Positions 15,033 through 24,540 are shown, counted from the first letter of the stretch. The stretch: 35,415 bases of DNA from an uncultured Ruminococcus sp. (GCA_902779615.1 CACZCM010000010.1:1-35415), one strand, 5' to 3'. The notes: generated from the letters alone by a model not told the origin. Numbers and translations: made by a program.

Positions 15033-17780
15033 ATGAAACTGCTGAAAAAAGCTTCGGCACTGCTTATCACATCTGCGATCGTGTTTTCCAGCGCGCAAGT
15101 ATCGCTTACTGCAAGCGCAGAGTCGATCGAAGAGGCTGTACAGGCGGCGATCGCCATTGCAAATGACGATTCCCATGGCTATGACTTCAACAACCGCTGG
15201 GGTCCCGACTACGACTGTTCCTCGTTTGTGCTGACATCTCTCAAGCGGGCAGGCTTCGATATCGGCGACGCCGTAGGTACGCAGACCATGAAGAGAGGAC
15301 TTACAAAGAAAGGCTGGAAGTGGTATCCGTGGAGCGAGATCCACTCACTTGAAGACCTTCGCCGAGGCGATATCCTGCTCAACGAATCTACCCACACCGA
15401 GTTTTATATCGGAAGGGGTCAGAACTGCGGCGCACACTGGAATTACAACAACCCCCAGACCGGCGACCAGAACGGTCACGAGATCGATGTCTGCGCTTAC
15501 TACGATAACCCATGGGACGGCGTTCTGCGCTATACCAATGATATTCCGAAGGTAAAGCCGACCGATGTTGAGATCACTGCGGGAACGACTGCCTGCGCTG
15601 CCGACCAGACTGTTCACTTTGAGTTTTTCAGCATCAACTCCGCCGAGCAGTACATTGATATCTACAAGGACAACAAGCGTGTTCAGCACCTCGACGTTAC
15701 GAACAAATATGAATACGACATGAAATTTTCCGAGGGCGGCACATATACATATAAGCTTACTGCTAAGAATATGCTCGGAGAAGTTACGACTAAGGCGCAG
15801 AATATTCGCGTGTACAAGTATAAGCCGGAAAATGTATATGTCACTACCGATAAGACGATATATGCCAAGGGCGATACCATTACATACACATTCGGCGCAA
15901 AAAATGCCACCGAAATGTACCTTTACCCCGGCTTTGGCGACAGCGTCAACGTGACGGGAAAGACGTCCTACACGGCAAAAGCCGAAAACACAGGCTACTA
16001 CTACATCTCACTTTATACCTATAATCCCGCGGGCTATGCCGACGCATACGGCAGGAATTTTGAGGTTTATGACAAAAAGCCCGAGTACGTTTATCTTAAC
16101 GGTGAAGACAGCGAGATACCTGCGGGGGATTCAACAAAATTCAGCTTCGGCAGCAGCTACGCCGTTGAGCAAAGCCTTGTTATCGAGAAGGACGGCAAGC
16201 AGTTCGACAAGATAAACGTGACTAATAAGACATCTCAGGAAATCACCTTCGACAAGGGCGGCACATACAACTGCTATCTTACGGCAAAGAATAAATTCGG
16301 CGAAACAAAGTCATCTAAGCTCACGCTGAATGTATACAGTTCCGTTCCGAAGAATGTAAACGGTTACACCTACAACACCATGTATCGTGTCGGCGAGGAA
16401 GTCCAATTCTCTCTTGAAGCCGAGCATGAAGACAGACGTTCTGTCAGGATATACCAGCCTAACGGAAAAACCAGGATGCTTAACGCAGGCACAAAGAATT
16501 ATGTGACCACTACATTTGATGAAGAGGGCGAGTATTATTATTCCATAGGCGCAGTCAACAGATTCGGCGAAACCTTCACCGAAAAGAAGAAACTTATAAT
16601 TTCGAACGGCGGATCGTCTATAGAACGTTTGGCATCAGATAAACCGTTCTATAAAACGGGGGACACTGTTCATTTGTATTTCGATGTGAAAAATGCCTCC
16701 TCCGCCACACTGAGTATCCAATCGGGCGACGGAGTATTCAGCGATTACGTTGATGTTACCGGAAAAAATGAGTATACCTTTAAGGCAACGCAGAGCGGCT
16801 ATTATTCATGCGGTCTCAGCGCAGATAACGGCAACGGCGGCTCGGCAGGATATTACACGATCCCCGTAAATGATAATTATAGTATCAGATATGAATCGAA
16901 CGATGTATATTACTACTACAATGAATCAGAATATACTCTAGGTACTCCCGCAGCTGTTAATTCGGAGCTAAACGATCAGATCCCCGAAGACTCGGAATTC
17001 AAGCTGGCGGGCTGGAGTACAGTTGAAGGCGCAAATACAGCTCAGTACAAGCAGGGCAGTGAGTACGCAGGCAGCGGCGATGTTGTGCTTTATGCAGTTT
17101 GGACAAACAGCGAAAACGCCGACCGTGCAGCCGAGTTTAAAAGGATCGAATGGGAGGAAAATACCGGTAAAGCTTACGGAGTATTTGAGATCACCGAAGG
17201 CGAAGAGGTCATAGAAGAAAGACTGCCCGCAGAGGTAACGATCAACTCTTCGGACTCTTCATGCACCATTCAGGGTAAGATCACGTATACGGCTGCCGTT
17301 ACATATCAGGGCACAGTATACAGCGATACCAGATCCGAAGATGTCGGCAGATCGGGTCACGACTACACGCTGAGAAAATGGGAATGGAACGGCACCGACA
17401 GCGCAAAGGCAACATTCATCTGTGAGAACGATTCCGACCACAAGAAAACGGTGAACGCCGAGATAACAAAGTCGCTCTCGAAGGACGGCAAAACGATCGA
17501 ATACAAAGCAGCGGCAGAGATCGACGGTCACAGATATGTATCTACAAAAACAGCGCCGGCAGGCAGACTCGGCGATGTTGACGATGACGGTTCGATCACT
17601 TCGGCTGACGCATTGAAAGTACTGCGGATCAGCGTAAGTCTTGAAACGGCGTCTGCAAATATAAAGACGCTCGCAGATATTGACGGTGACGGCACGATCA
17701 CCTCGGCTGACGCACTTGAGGTACTTCGCAGCAGCGTTGGATTAAACTCTAATCCTAAGATCGGCAAGGCGATAGGTTGA
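15033..17780 (+). CDS. Secreted endolysin-like peptidoglycan amidase with Ig-like repeats and C-terminal dockerin
   Basis: A 915-residue exported protein. Residues 1-29 form a signal peptide (KK, hydrophobic core, SLTASA cleavage region). Residues ~32-168 resemble the NlpC/P60-superfamily amidase of phage endolysins (Amidase_5-like): RWGPDYDCSSF with candidate nucleophile Cys62, and HTEFYIG with candidate His121. Five or so PKD/Ig-like beta repeats follow (~175-620), several with the pattern YKxGDTxxFxF and TKNKFGE. Residues ~625-690 resemble an InlB-type repeat (FKLAGWST...VVLYAVW), then two more beta modules. The last ~55 residues are a type I dockerin with two DxDxDGxITSADALxVLR calcium loops. 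This implies secretion and docking to a cohesin, hence a cellulosome-like complex or cell-surface scaffold. AAAGGA precedes the ATG. Alternative role: papain-like protease rather than amidase. Confidence 0.88.
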   Translation: MKLLKKASALLITSAIVFSSAQVSLTASAESIEEAVQAAIAIANDDSHGYDFNNRWGPDYDCSSFVLTSLKRAGFDIGDAVGTQTMKRGLTKKGWKWYPWSEIHSLEDLRRGDILLNESTHTEFYIGRGQNCGAHWNYNNPQTGDQNGHEIDVCAYYDNPWDGVLRYTNDIPKVKPTDVEITAGTTACAADQTVHFEFFSINSAEQYIDIYKDNKRVQHLDVTNKYEYDMKFSEGGTYTYKLTAKNMLGEVTTKAQNIRVYKYKPENVYVTTDKTIYAKGDTITYTFGAKNATEMYLYPGFGDSVNVTGKTSYTAKAENTGYYYISLYTYNPAGYADAYGRNFEVYDKKPEYVYLNGEDSEIPAGDSTKFSFGSSYAVEQSLVIEKDGKQFDKINVTNKTSQEITFDKGGTYNCYLTAKNKFGETKSSKLTLNVYSSVPKNVNGYTYNTMYRVGEEVQFSLEAEHEDRRSVRIYQPNGKTRMLNAGTKNYVTTTFDEEGEYYYSIGAVNRFGETFTEKKKLIISNGGSSIERLASDKPFYKTGDTVHLYFDVKNASSATLSIQSGDGVFSDYVDVTGKNEYTFKATQSGYYSCGLSADNGNGGSAGYYTIPVNDNYSIRYESNDVYYYYNESEYTLGTPAAVNSELNDQIPEDSEFKLAGWSTVEGANTAQYKQGSEYAGSGDVVLYAVWTNSENADRAAEFKRIEWEENTGKAYGVFEITEGEEVIEERLPAEVTINSSDSSCTIQGKITYTAAVTYQGTVYSDTRSEDVGRSGHDYTLRKWEWNGTDSAKATFICENDSDHKKTVNAEITKSLSKDGKTIEYKAAAEIDGHRYVSTKTAPAGRLGDVDDDGSITSADALKVLRISVSLETASANIKTLADIDGDGTITSADALEVLRSSVGLNSNPKIGKAIG

Positions 17781-18300
17781 TCTCATTTTGTATCATAATT
17801 CATAGTAAATAACATTAATAATCGCCTAATGTAAACTCTAGGACACCTCTAAAATAACGCAGGTACGACTTAGACAAATCCGCGGTGATTAACCTTAGGG
17901 GGAGATTCTTAAGAGGGGGAGCAACAACCTAAGCCCCCATACCACTTTTGGCGCTCCCCCTCTTAAGCGCGCTTTTGCCTACTTTTGCAGCGCAGCAAAA
18001 GTAGGTCGCCTCGCGGCGATAGAGCGGTTGGTAAAAGGAATAGACGAATCATCTGCATAACGGTAATTTGCCTATTTCTTTTTTGCCTAGGTCAAGACCA
18101 CCGACTAAATAGGATATTTCAAATGTCGTTCACTATAGCTTTAACAGCACAACAAATCAACTTAGCATATTAAAAGCTTTTTCCAAGCCTTTTGAAAAGG
18201 CTTGAAGCCGGTAAGCTGACCCAAATTGCAGGGCTTTTAAATATTCAATTGACACAGTAACATATATATACTGATATTTTTTCAATATAGGAGAATTCAT
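17781..18300. other. Spacer with two large perfect hairpins and the hflX promoter
   Basis: No gene is supported. It contains a 15-bp perfect inverted repeat (CTTAAGAGGGGGAGC at 17,908-17,922 and its complement at 17,953-17,967, loop 30) and an 11-bp perfect hairpin (CCTACTTTTGC at 17,978-17,988 with 17,995-18,005). It also has a CAAGCCTTTTGAAAAGGCTTG hairpin (about 18,185-18,205) shared with the spacer near 19,602. Confidence 0.6.
18249..18277 (+). promoter_or_regulatory. Possible promoter of hflX
   Basis: A perfect TTGACA (18,249-18,254) lies 47 bases before the start; the -10 is weak (TGATAT at 17 bases spacing). Confidence 0.35.
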
Positions 18301-19548
18301 TTGGAAATGTATGAAAACGAGCAGCGCAGCCAGCGTGCTCTTCTGATAAGCGTTGATTACGGTGCATTTGACGCCGAATCATCAATGAACGAACTGTATG
18401 CATTGGCGGAAAGCGCAGGCGCAGAAGTTGCCGGTTCAATGATACAGCGTCTTGATAAACCTGTATCGGCAACGTATGTCGGTACAGGCAGGCTGGAAGA
18501 GATCTGCGATATCTGCAAAAACGGCGAGATAGATCTTATAATCGCAGATGACGAGCTTTCGCCTGTACAGATCAGAAATATTGAGGATAAGACTGACGTT
18601 CGGGTAATCGACAGGACGATGCTGATCCTCGATATTTTTGCGCTGCGGGCAAACTCAAAAGAAGGCAAGCTTCAGGTAGAAACAGCACAGCTTCGCTATA
18701 TGCTGCCAAGACTGACAGGCAAGGGAATCCAGATGTCGCGGCAGGGCGGCGGTATCGGCACAAGAGGTCCCGGCGAGAGCAAGCTCGAAACAGATCGCCG
18801 CCATATCAGGCGCAAGCTTGAATCGCTTGAAGAGAAGCTCGATGAGATCAAACGCCGACGGGAGCAGCTTCGCCGCCGCCGAAAAAAGGACGGTGTGATA
18901 ACGGCTGCGATAGTGGGGTATACCAATGCGGGCAAATCGACCCTCATGAACCTGCTGACTGATGCGGGCGTGCTTGAGAAAGATCAGCTGTTTGCAACTC
19001 TCGACCCAACATCTCGTGCGCTGAAGCTCCCCTGCGGTGTGAGCGTGATGCTTATCGATACGGTAGGTTTTGTTCGGCGCCTGCCCCACCATCTTGTCAA
19101 GGCGTTCCGATCCACTCTTGAGGAGGCTGCGTCCGCAGATATTATTCTCAACGTCTGCGATGCCTCCGATGAAGAAGCGCCGCTTCACCTTAAAGTGACG
19201 CGTGATCTTCTCAGCGATCTGGGCTGCGGCGATACGCCGGTGATAACTGTTTTCAACAAGTGCGATCTTGTTGATACGCCGTCTGCTGCGATCTCCAACG
19301 GCGTTCATATCAGCGCAAAAAAAGGCACGGGAATAGATCTGCTGCTCAAAGCTGTAGAAGACGCTCTTCCGTCAAGAATGATAAAGGTCAAGCTGCTGAT
19401 ACCGTTTTCAGATGCAGGGCTTGCCGCTGATATCCGCAAAAACGGAACGCTGATTTCGGAAGAATATACAGCAGATGGTATTCTCGCAGAAGCAGTATGT
19501 GACGAAAAACTATATGCGAAGGTAAAAGATCACGAGATCAGACAGTGA
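18301..19548 (+). CDS. hflX: GTPase HflX
   Basis: A ribosome-associated GTPase that splits or rescues stalled ribosomes under stress. The N-terminal HflX domain (about 1-195) contains the signature GGGIGTRGPGESKLETDRRHI (149-169) and a basic coiled coil (EEKLDEIKRRREQLRRRRKK). The G domain follows, with GYTNAGKST (206-214, G1), DTVGF (253-257, G3), NKCD (319-322, G4) and SAK (338-340, G5). The 415-residue length is normal. The TTG at 18,301 is preferred because AGGAG lies 7 bases upstream; the ATG at 18,307 would be 13 bases away. It stands alone between two repeat-rich spacers. Confidence 0.95.
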   Translation: MEMYENEQRSQRALLISVDYGAFDAESSMNELYALAESAGAEVAGSMIQRLDKPVSATYVGTGRLEEICDICKNGEIDLIIADDELSPVQIRNIEDKTDVRVIDRTMLILDIFALRANSKEGKLQVETAQLRYMLPRLTGKGIQMSRQGGGIGTRGPGESKLETDRRHIRRKLESLEEKLDEIKRRREQLRRRRKKDGVITAAIVGYTNAGKSTLMNLLTDAGVLEKDQLFATLDPTSRALKLPCGVSVMLIDTVGFVRRLPHHLVKAFRSTLEEAASADIILNVCDASDEEAPLHLKVTRDLLSDLGCGDTPVITVFNKCDLVDTPSAAISNGVHISAKKGTGIDLLLKAVEDALPSRMIKVKLLIPFSDAGLAADIRKNGTLISEEYTADGILAEAVCDEKLYAKVKDHEIRQ

Positions 19549-20061
19549 TCTCTGCAGTTAGTGTTGGGGTGGAGTTCGATAGAGCATAGCAAAAAGTTTT
19601 CGCCAAGCCTTTTTCAAAAGGCTTGCAGGATCCAAGGACAGCGGTCTCGGCTGCCGCGTCGGTCGGTGCTTCTGCTTCGCAGAGGTCTCCCCGGGAGACC
19701 CGCACCCTTGGTCTCCGAAGGCATGCGTCTGCCCTTTTCGGGGTGAATTTCGAAAATAGTCCGTCGGACTGTTTTCGAAAGAGGGGCATTTTGGCAGAAA
19801 ATGCCCCTAACTAACGGTAAGAATAAAGTATACTCGCCGCCCCAAGGCGATGCAAAAGTCTTAAATTAATGACATTGGCTCGCCCCACACCCTAGGCAGC
19901 TTTTTTGAAAAAAGCTGAAAAAAAACTTTTAATAAATAGACTTTTAACTCATCAAAAGTCAATGACAATTAGCCTTTAAAAACGCCGCTTTCAACAAGCG
20001 GAGAAAAGCCGCAGGCTTATGCGGTTATACCGCAAAATCAATTATACCGCGAGGTTTTTTT
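19549..20061. repeat. Repeat-rich spacer (dispersed repeat family)
   Basis: Gene-free. Parts: a hairpin CCAAGCC...GGCTTG (19,602-19,625); a GC-rich block (19,640-19,700: GGTCTCGGCTGCCG, TCGGTCGGTGCTTCTGC, GCAGAGGTCTCCCC) shared with ~6,020-6,075; and an end module (19,878-19,960) shared with ~6,105 and ~14,725. Near the end is GCTTTCAACAAGCGG, related to the TTGTTGAAAGC motif seen near 1,626 and 21,145. Confidence 0.65.
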
Positions 20062-21132
20062 ATGCCCCCAAAAAATAATACAGCAATTCACAAGAAAAGT
20101 CCCCGCAGCGGCAGGATAGAGCTTATGCGCTTTATCTGTGCAGTGACCGTTGCGGGGTATCATTTGGGCTGCTCGGTGGAATATCCGTTTGAACTATTTC
20201 AAAATTCCTATATGGCGGTCGAGTTCTTTTTCATTGTATCCGGCTATTTGCTTGCAAAATCGCTGCGAAAATACAGCGTCAGCTCGACCGAGGAGCTTTT
20301 GAAAACAAACATTGTCTGTACCAAGAAACGGCTTATGTCGTTTTGGTACTATTATTTATCTGCTATAATTTTTACTTCCGCTGCATGGGTACCGTACTTC
20401 GGGCTTACATTTACCGGGTGGCTCGAAAAAATGCTGGGCGCAGTACCAAACTTTCTGCTTCTCCAGGTATTCGGATTCAAGGGCGCAGATTGGTTCGTTC
20501 CGACCTGGTATTTGTCTGTGCTGATGTTCTGCGGATATATACTTACTGCGATAATGTTAAAATACAAGCAGATATATGCACTCTATATCTCACCGGTCGT
20601 CTTCGCCGCATTTTTCGGACTGATAGCTAAATATAACCCGACATTTGACGTAAACTGTTTTATGTGGAAAGGGATAATCAATTTCGGTTTCCTCCGAGGA
20701 TTTGCCGATATGTCTATCGGCTGCACGTGCTATTACATAGTCAAGAGCGGCTTTTTCGATAGATTCGATAAACGCATTGTCAGTGGAGTAGGGTTTATCT
20801 CCGCCGCAGCTCTCATTGTGTCGCTGATCTTCGGCAGCGGTTATAATATTCAGATATTGTCACTTGTCTGTTCGATAGTTTCGGTTCCGATACTGTTTTG
20901 GGATAATACTGCGGCTGCGGGATTCAACAATAAGGTTATGTATTATTTAGGCAGACTTAGTCTCCCTATTTACTTGTGTCACTCGATCACACGGTATTAT
21001 GTTCTCGCATCACTTCCGAACGCCGGGTATGCGGCGCAGCTGCTGGTGTTTTATGCTTTCACTCTTGCGATCTCGGCTGTCTGCGCTGCCGCTGCAGGCG
21101 GAATGAGACGGATCTTTGGCTCAAAAAAATGA
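20062..21132 (+). CDS. Acyltransferase 3 family membrane protein (OafA/YrhL-like)
   Basis: A 356-residue polytopic membrane protein with about ten hydrophobic segments. The N-terminus RIELMRFICAVTVAGYHLG (17-35) followed by FFFIVSGYLLAKSL is the acyltransferase 3 signature, including the conserved Arg and His of the active site. These enzymes O-acylate cell-surface polysaccharides or peptidoglycan. No SGNH domain or glycosyltransferase neighbour is present, so the acceptor is unknown. GAGG lies 7 bases before the ATG. A strong bidirectional terminator follows. Confidence 0.85.
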   Translation: MPPKNNTAIHKKSPRSGRIELMRFICAVTVAGYHLGCSVEYPFELFQNSYMAVEFFFIVSGYLLAKSLRKYSVSSTEELLKTNIVCTKKRLMSFWYYYLSAIIFTSAAWVPYFGLTFTGWLEKMLGAVPNFLLLQVFGFKGADWFVPTWYLSVLMFCGYILTAIMLKYKQIYALYISPVVFAAFFGLIAKYNPTFDVNCFMWKGIINFGFLRGFADMSIGCTCYYIVKSGFFDRFDKRIVSGVGFISAAALIVSLIFGSGYNIQILSLVCSIVSVPILFWDNTAAAGFNNKVMYYLGRLSLPIYLCHSITRYYVLASLPNAGYAAQLLVFYAFTLAISAVCAAAAGGMRRIFGSKK

Positions 21133-21161
21133 TTTAAAGCTCTGCTTTCAACAAACAGAAA

Positions 21162-21208
21162 CACCTCTCCATACATAATATTAAGTATGGAGAGGTGCAT
21201 TTTATTTA
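21162..21208. terminator. Bidirectional terminator between the acyltransferase and glycogen phosphorylase genes
   Basis: A 13-bp perfect stem (CACCTCTCCATAC at 21,162-21,174; complement at 21,185-21,197) with a 10-base loop, followed by a T-rich stretch on the plus side, lies between convergent genes. Confidence 0.8.
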
Positions 21209-21219
21209 TTCAGAGCGGA

Positions 21220-23616
21220 TCACTCAACAGGCTTCAAGCCCCAAATGCCGTCTGCATAATCTTTGATCGAACGATCGGCCGCAAAAATACCTGCATTTGC
21301 AATATTAATGAGCGACGACTTGTTCCATGCAGTTTTATCGAGATACTTCTCGCTTGCCTTCTTCTGCGCCTGCGCATAATCGGCAAAATCGGCAAGAACC
21401 ATATACGGGTCGTTTTCGGTGAGGTTCTTTGCAATGTGGTTGAATCCGGTGGAATTCAGTTCGTCGATCGCTTTCTTGATCGTGACGTTGTTAACATAGT
21501 AATCCATAGGATTGTAGCCATTAGCCTTGAGGCGGGTTACCTCGGGAGTGGTAAGACCGAAGAGGAACATATTTGCGTCAGAAACAGCTTCATTGATCTC
21601 AACGTTTGCGCCGTCAAGCGTACCCAGTGTCAGCGCGCCGTTGATCATGAACTTCATGTTAGATGTGCCGGACGCCTCCGTTCCCGCAAGAGATATCTGT
21701 TCGCTGATCTCGCTGGCGGGCATAAGCTTTTCGGCAATAGTTACTCTGTAATCCTCAAGATAGATTACCTTCAGCTTATCATTCAAAACAGGATCGTTGT
21801 TTATACGTTCTGTCATCTTAACGATAAACTGAATGATCTCCTTAGCAAAGTAGTAGCCCGGAGCGGCTTTTGCGCCGAATATGTAGGTCTTCGGAGTAAA
21901 GGGCGCATTCGGATTCTCACGCAGATACTGCGCAACAGACAAAATGTGAAGCGCATTCATCAGCTGACGCTTGTACTCATGCAGACGTTTTACCTGTACG
22001 TCAAAGATCGAATCGGGGTTTACGGTAATACCGTTATGATCCTTGATATACCGAGCCATTGCGACCTTGTTTTCACGCTTGATCTTAGCAAGACGTTCAA
22101 GTACAGCTGCGTCATCGGTATATTTCATAAGACCGGTAAGCTGTGAAGCGTCTGTCTTAAATCCGTCGCCGATAAGCTCGGTAATGAGCGACGAAAGCTT
22201 CGGGTTAGACTGACACAGCCAGCGTCTGTGAGCGATACCGTTAGTCACATTTGTGAACTTATCGGGGGTTACCTTGTAAAAATCATTAAATACTGTATCT
22301 TTAAGTATCTGACTGTGAAGAGCAGATACACCATTTACTTTGTAGCTTGCCATAACAGCGAGATTTGCCATCTTGACAACGCCGTCGTTGATGATCGCCA
22401 TTCTGCCTACCTGATAACCGTCAATACCCTGAGCGTGAAGTGATTCGCAGTAGCGGCGGTTCAGCTCGGATACGATCTGATAGATCCTCGGCAGCTTTGT
22501 GCGGAACATATCCTCGCCCCAGCACTCCAGCGCCTCGCGCATTACAGTGTGGTTGGTGTAAGCGATGGTTCGCGAAACAATATTCCATGCCTCGTCCCAG
22601 CCGTAGCCGTAGTCGTCCATGATAATTCTCATAAGCTCCGGTACAGCAAGCACGGGGTGAGTATCATTCATGTGGATAGTCACCCAATCGGGAAGCGTGT
22701 TCATATCGCCGCCGTTGTAAAGCAGATGACGGCGAACAATGTCCTGAACGGTAGCCGACACAAGGAAATACTGCTGATTGAGCCGCAGGCTCTTACCCTC
22801 GGAGTGGTTATCGCCCGGATAAAGCACCTGTGTGATCGCTTCAGCCATAGCCTTCTGCTCCATGGCACGCATATACTGCCCGTCATTGAAAAGGTTCATG
22901 TCGATCTGTTCAGCCTTAGCAGCCCACAATCTCAGGCGCGAAACGCCCTTGCCGTCAGCGCCGGATACGTACATATCATACGGGACCGCCATAACGGTTA
23001 CGGGGTTTACAAGCTTAACGGTACACTTGCCGTCGCCCCATGTTTCCTCTACGCTGCCGTTAAAGCGGACGGGGATCGCCTTGTCGGGGTGCGACTGAAG
23101 CCATACGCTGCCTCCCGGAAGCCAGTTGTCGGGAAGTTCGGTCTGCCAGCCGTCAACAAGACTCTGACGGAATATGCCCATTTCGTAGCGCAGCGAATAA
23201 CCCATAGACGAGTAGCCCTGAGATGCAAGTCCGTCAAGGAAACAAGCCGCCAGACGTCCCAGACCGCCGTTTCCAAGACCGGCGTCCGGCTCCTGATCGT
23301 AGACTTTATCGAGAGATGTGCCGAAGCTTTCGAGAGCTTTACCGAAAGTATCCTCAAGATTAAGATTGTAAATATTATTTTTCAGCGAACGTCCGAGCAA
23401 AAACTCCATACACAGATAGTAAACAATTTTTCTTTTCTGTTTAAGCGCCGTGTCCTTAAACTCCTTATAGCCTGCGCCCATGAGGTCACGCAGTACAAGG
23501 GCAGTGGCTTTGTAGAAGTGCTCATCGGTCGCATCATTTACCGATACGCCCATATTGTGAGACAGCTTAGCCGAGATCAGTTCCTTAGCCTGTTCTACAG
23601 TTAAATTGTAGTCCAT
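21220..23616 (-). CDS. glgP: Glycogen/starch/maltodextrin phosphorylase
   Basis: PLP-dependent GT35 enzyme that releases glucose-1-phosphate from glycogen or maltodextrins. The 798-residue length is typical. Visible motifs are KIVYYLCMEFLLGRSLKNN near the N-terminus, GLGNGGLGRLAACFLDGLAS, MNDTHPVLAVPELMRI, VKRLHEYKRQLMN and the PLP-site segment EASGTSNMKFMINGAL with the Schiff-base Lys, followed by TLGTLDGANVEI. The start at 23,616 (MDYNL) is set by GGAGG 7 bases upstream; a longer frame to 23,700 lacks one. It has its own promoter and is not linked to other glycogen genes here. In dockerin-bearing ruminococci it would serve glycogen turnover or starch-derived dextrins. Confidence 0.95.
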   Translation of the reverse strand: MDYNLTVEQAKELISAKLSHNMGVSVNDATDEHFYKATALVLRDLMGAGYKEFKDTALKQKRKIVYYLCMEFLLGRSLKNNIYNLNLEDTFGKALESFGTSLDKVYDQEPDAGLGNGGLGRLAACFLDGLASQGYSSMGYSLRYEMGIFRQSLVDGWQTELPDNWLPGGSVWLQSHPDKAIPVRFNGSVEETWGDGKCTVKLVNPVTVMAVPYDMYVSGADGKGVSRLRLWAAKAEQIDMNLFNDGQYMRAMEQKAMAEAITQVLYPGDNHSEGKSLRLNQQYFLVSATVQDIVRRHLLYNGGDMNTLPDWVTIHMNDTHPVLAVPELMRIIMDDYGYGWDEAWNIVSRTIAYTNHTVMREALECWGEDMFRTKLPRIYQIVSELNRRYCESLHAQGIDGYQVGRMAIINDGVVKMANLAVMASYKVNGVSALHSQILKDTVFNDFYKVTPDKFTNVTNGIAHRRWLCQSNPKLSSLITELIGDGFKTDASQLTGLMKYTDDAAVLERLAKIKRENKVAMARYIKDHNGITVNPDSIFDVQVKRLHEYKRQLMNALHILSVAQYLRENPNAPFTPKTYIFGAKAAPGYYFAKEIIQFIVKMTERINNDPVLNDKLKVIYLEDYRVTIAEKLMPASEISEQISLAGTEASGTSNMKFMINGALTLGTLDGANVEINEAVSDANMFLFGLTTPEVTRLKANGYNPMDYYVNNVTIKKAIDELNSTGFNHIAKNLTENDPYMVLADFADYAQAQKKASEKYLDKTAWNKSSLINIANAGIFAADRSIKDYADGIWGLKPVE

Positions 23617-23704
23617 GGTAATTCCTCCAAAAATATATTTTTCCCAAAGAATACCGTTGCAGTTTGTTGTTGAGTGATTTGCGAAATACAACCAGTACAA
23701 GCTT

Positions 23705-23733
23705 ATTATACTACATTCTTTTCAAAAAAACAA
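23705..23733 (-). promoter_or_regulatory. Probable promoter of glgP
   Basis: TTGTTT (23,728-23,733) and TATAAT (23,705-23,710) on the minus strand, spacer 17, about 90 bases upstream of the start codon. Confidence 0.55.
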
Positions 23734-23949
23734 TAGTTAATTTCGGTATTTTATATAATTATCGCATAAAAACAGAGTAAAATTTTATCTTTTTGATCGG
23801 AACGAGGCGATTCTTGTGTTTTAAGGGCTTAAAGCACAAGCTCGACCGAGCCGGTAGGCTAGACCCTCTTCCTTTGGAAAAACACAAAACCCTGAAAACG
23901 CTCATACTAAGCTTTAATTGTAGTTTTAGCACATATAAGTTAACTATAA

Positions 23950-24260
23950 CGGCTGTCTGCCGCCGTTTCTCAAAAGCCGCTGCGGCAAATAAGCTTCCCG
24001 GCGGGTGTAAACTTCACATATTCATAAGCTAGAACGGACTGTGAGGGCGGCAGCTTGCCGCCGTTTCTCAAAAGCCGCAATGACAAATAATCTCCCACGC
24101 GGGTGTAAACTTCACATATTCATAAGCTAGAACGGACTGTGGGGGCGGCAGCTTGCCGCCGTATCTCGAAAGCCGCAATGACAATAATCTCCCACGCGGG
24201 TGTAAACTTCACATATTCATAAGCTAAAACGGGCTGTGGGGGCGGCAGCTTGCCGCCGTT
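23950..24260. repeat. Tandem repeat, about 3 copies of a ~98-bp unit
   Basis: Units begin at GCGGGTGTAAAC at 24,001, 24,099 and 24,196 (periods 98 and 97); a degenerate partial unit precedes at ~23,950 and the last unit is cut at ~24,260. Each full unit contains TTCACATATTCATAAGCTA, a hairpin GGCGGCA-GCT-TGCCGCC and AAAGCCGCAATGACAA. No ORF is maintained across units. It lies in the gene-free region between the divergent glgP and Na/Pi transporter genes. Confidence 0.85.
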
Positions 24261-24334
24261 ATGCACACATTATCGAACATAGTTGACAAAAATTTATACT
24301 TTTCATAGTTTTATCGCCCTCTCTATAAAAACCT

Positions 24335-24363
24335 TTGACTAACTGAGACTCTTATGATATAAT
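24335..24363 (+). promoter_or_regulatory. Promoter of the Na/Pi cotransporter gene (long leader)
   Basis: TTGACT (24,335-24,340) and TATAAT (24,358-24,363) with a 17-base spacer. This predicts an untranslated leader of about 310 bases that contains the inverted repeat at 24,415-24,540. Confidence 0.65.
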
Positions 24364-24414
24364 TATAAATAAACGGTAGAGTATAATCATATTTGACGGA
24401 TCCCCCTAATGTGA

Positions 24415-24540
24415 GGTCAGCTCTAAAAACCCATTTGCAGCCTAAAAGATTTTGTTGGACTGCACAAAAATTTTTTGTCCATTTGAAACTGTGAACAAAA
24501 AATGAACGTTTTGCACCTCGAAGGGTTTTTAGAGCTGATC
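24415..24540 (+). repeat. Long inverted repeat (126 bases) in the transporter leader
   Basis: An 18-base terminal inverted repeat (GGTCAGCTCTAAAAACCC at 24,415-24,432 and GGGTTTTTAGAGCTGATC at 24,523-24,540, one G-T pair) encloses a second hairpin (ATTTTTTGT region at 24,470-24,480 with ACAAAAAAT at 24,495-24,503). It could be a small non-autonomous element or a folded RNA leader. Confidence 0.6.

Noticed and set aside
22549-23604. 351-residue plus-strand ORF
   Set aside because: Antisense shadow of glycogen phosphorylase.
23950-24260. CRISPR array
   Set aside because: The repeated unit is ~98 bp and contiguous; there are no short repeats separated by unique spacers.
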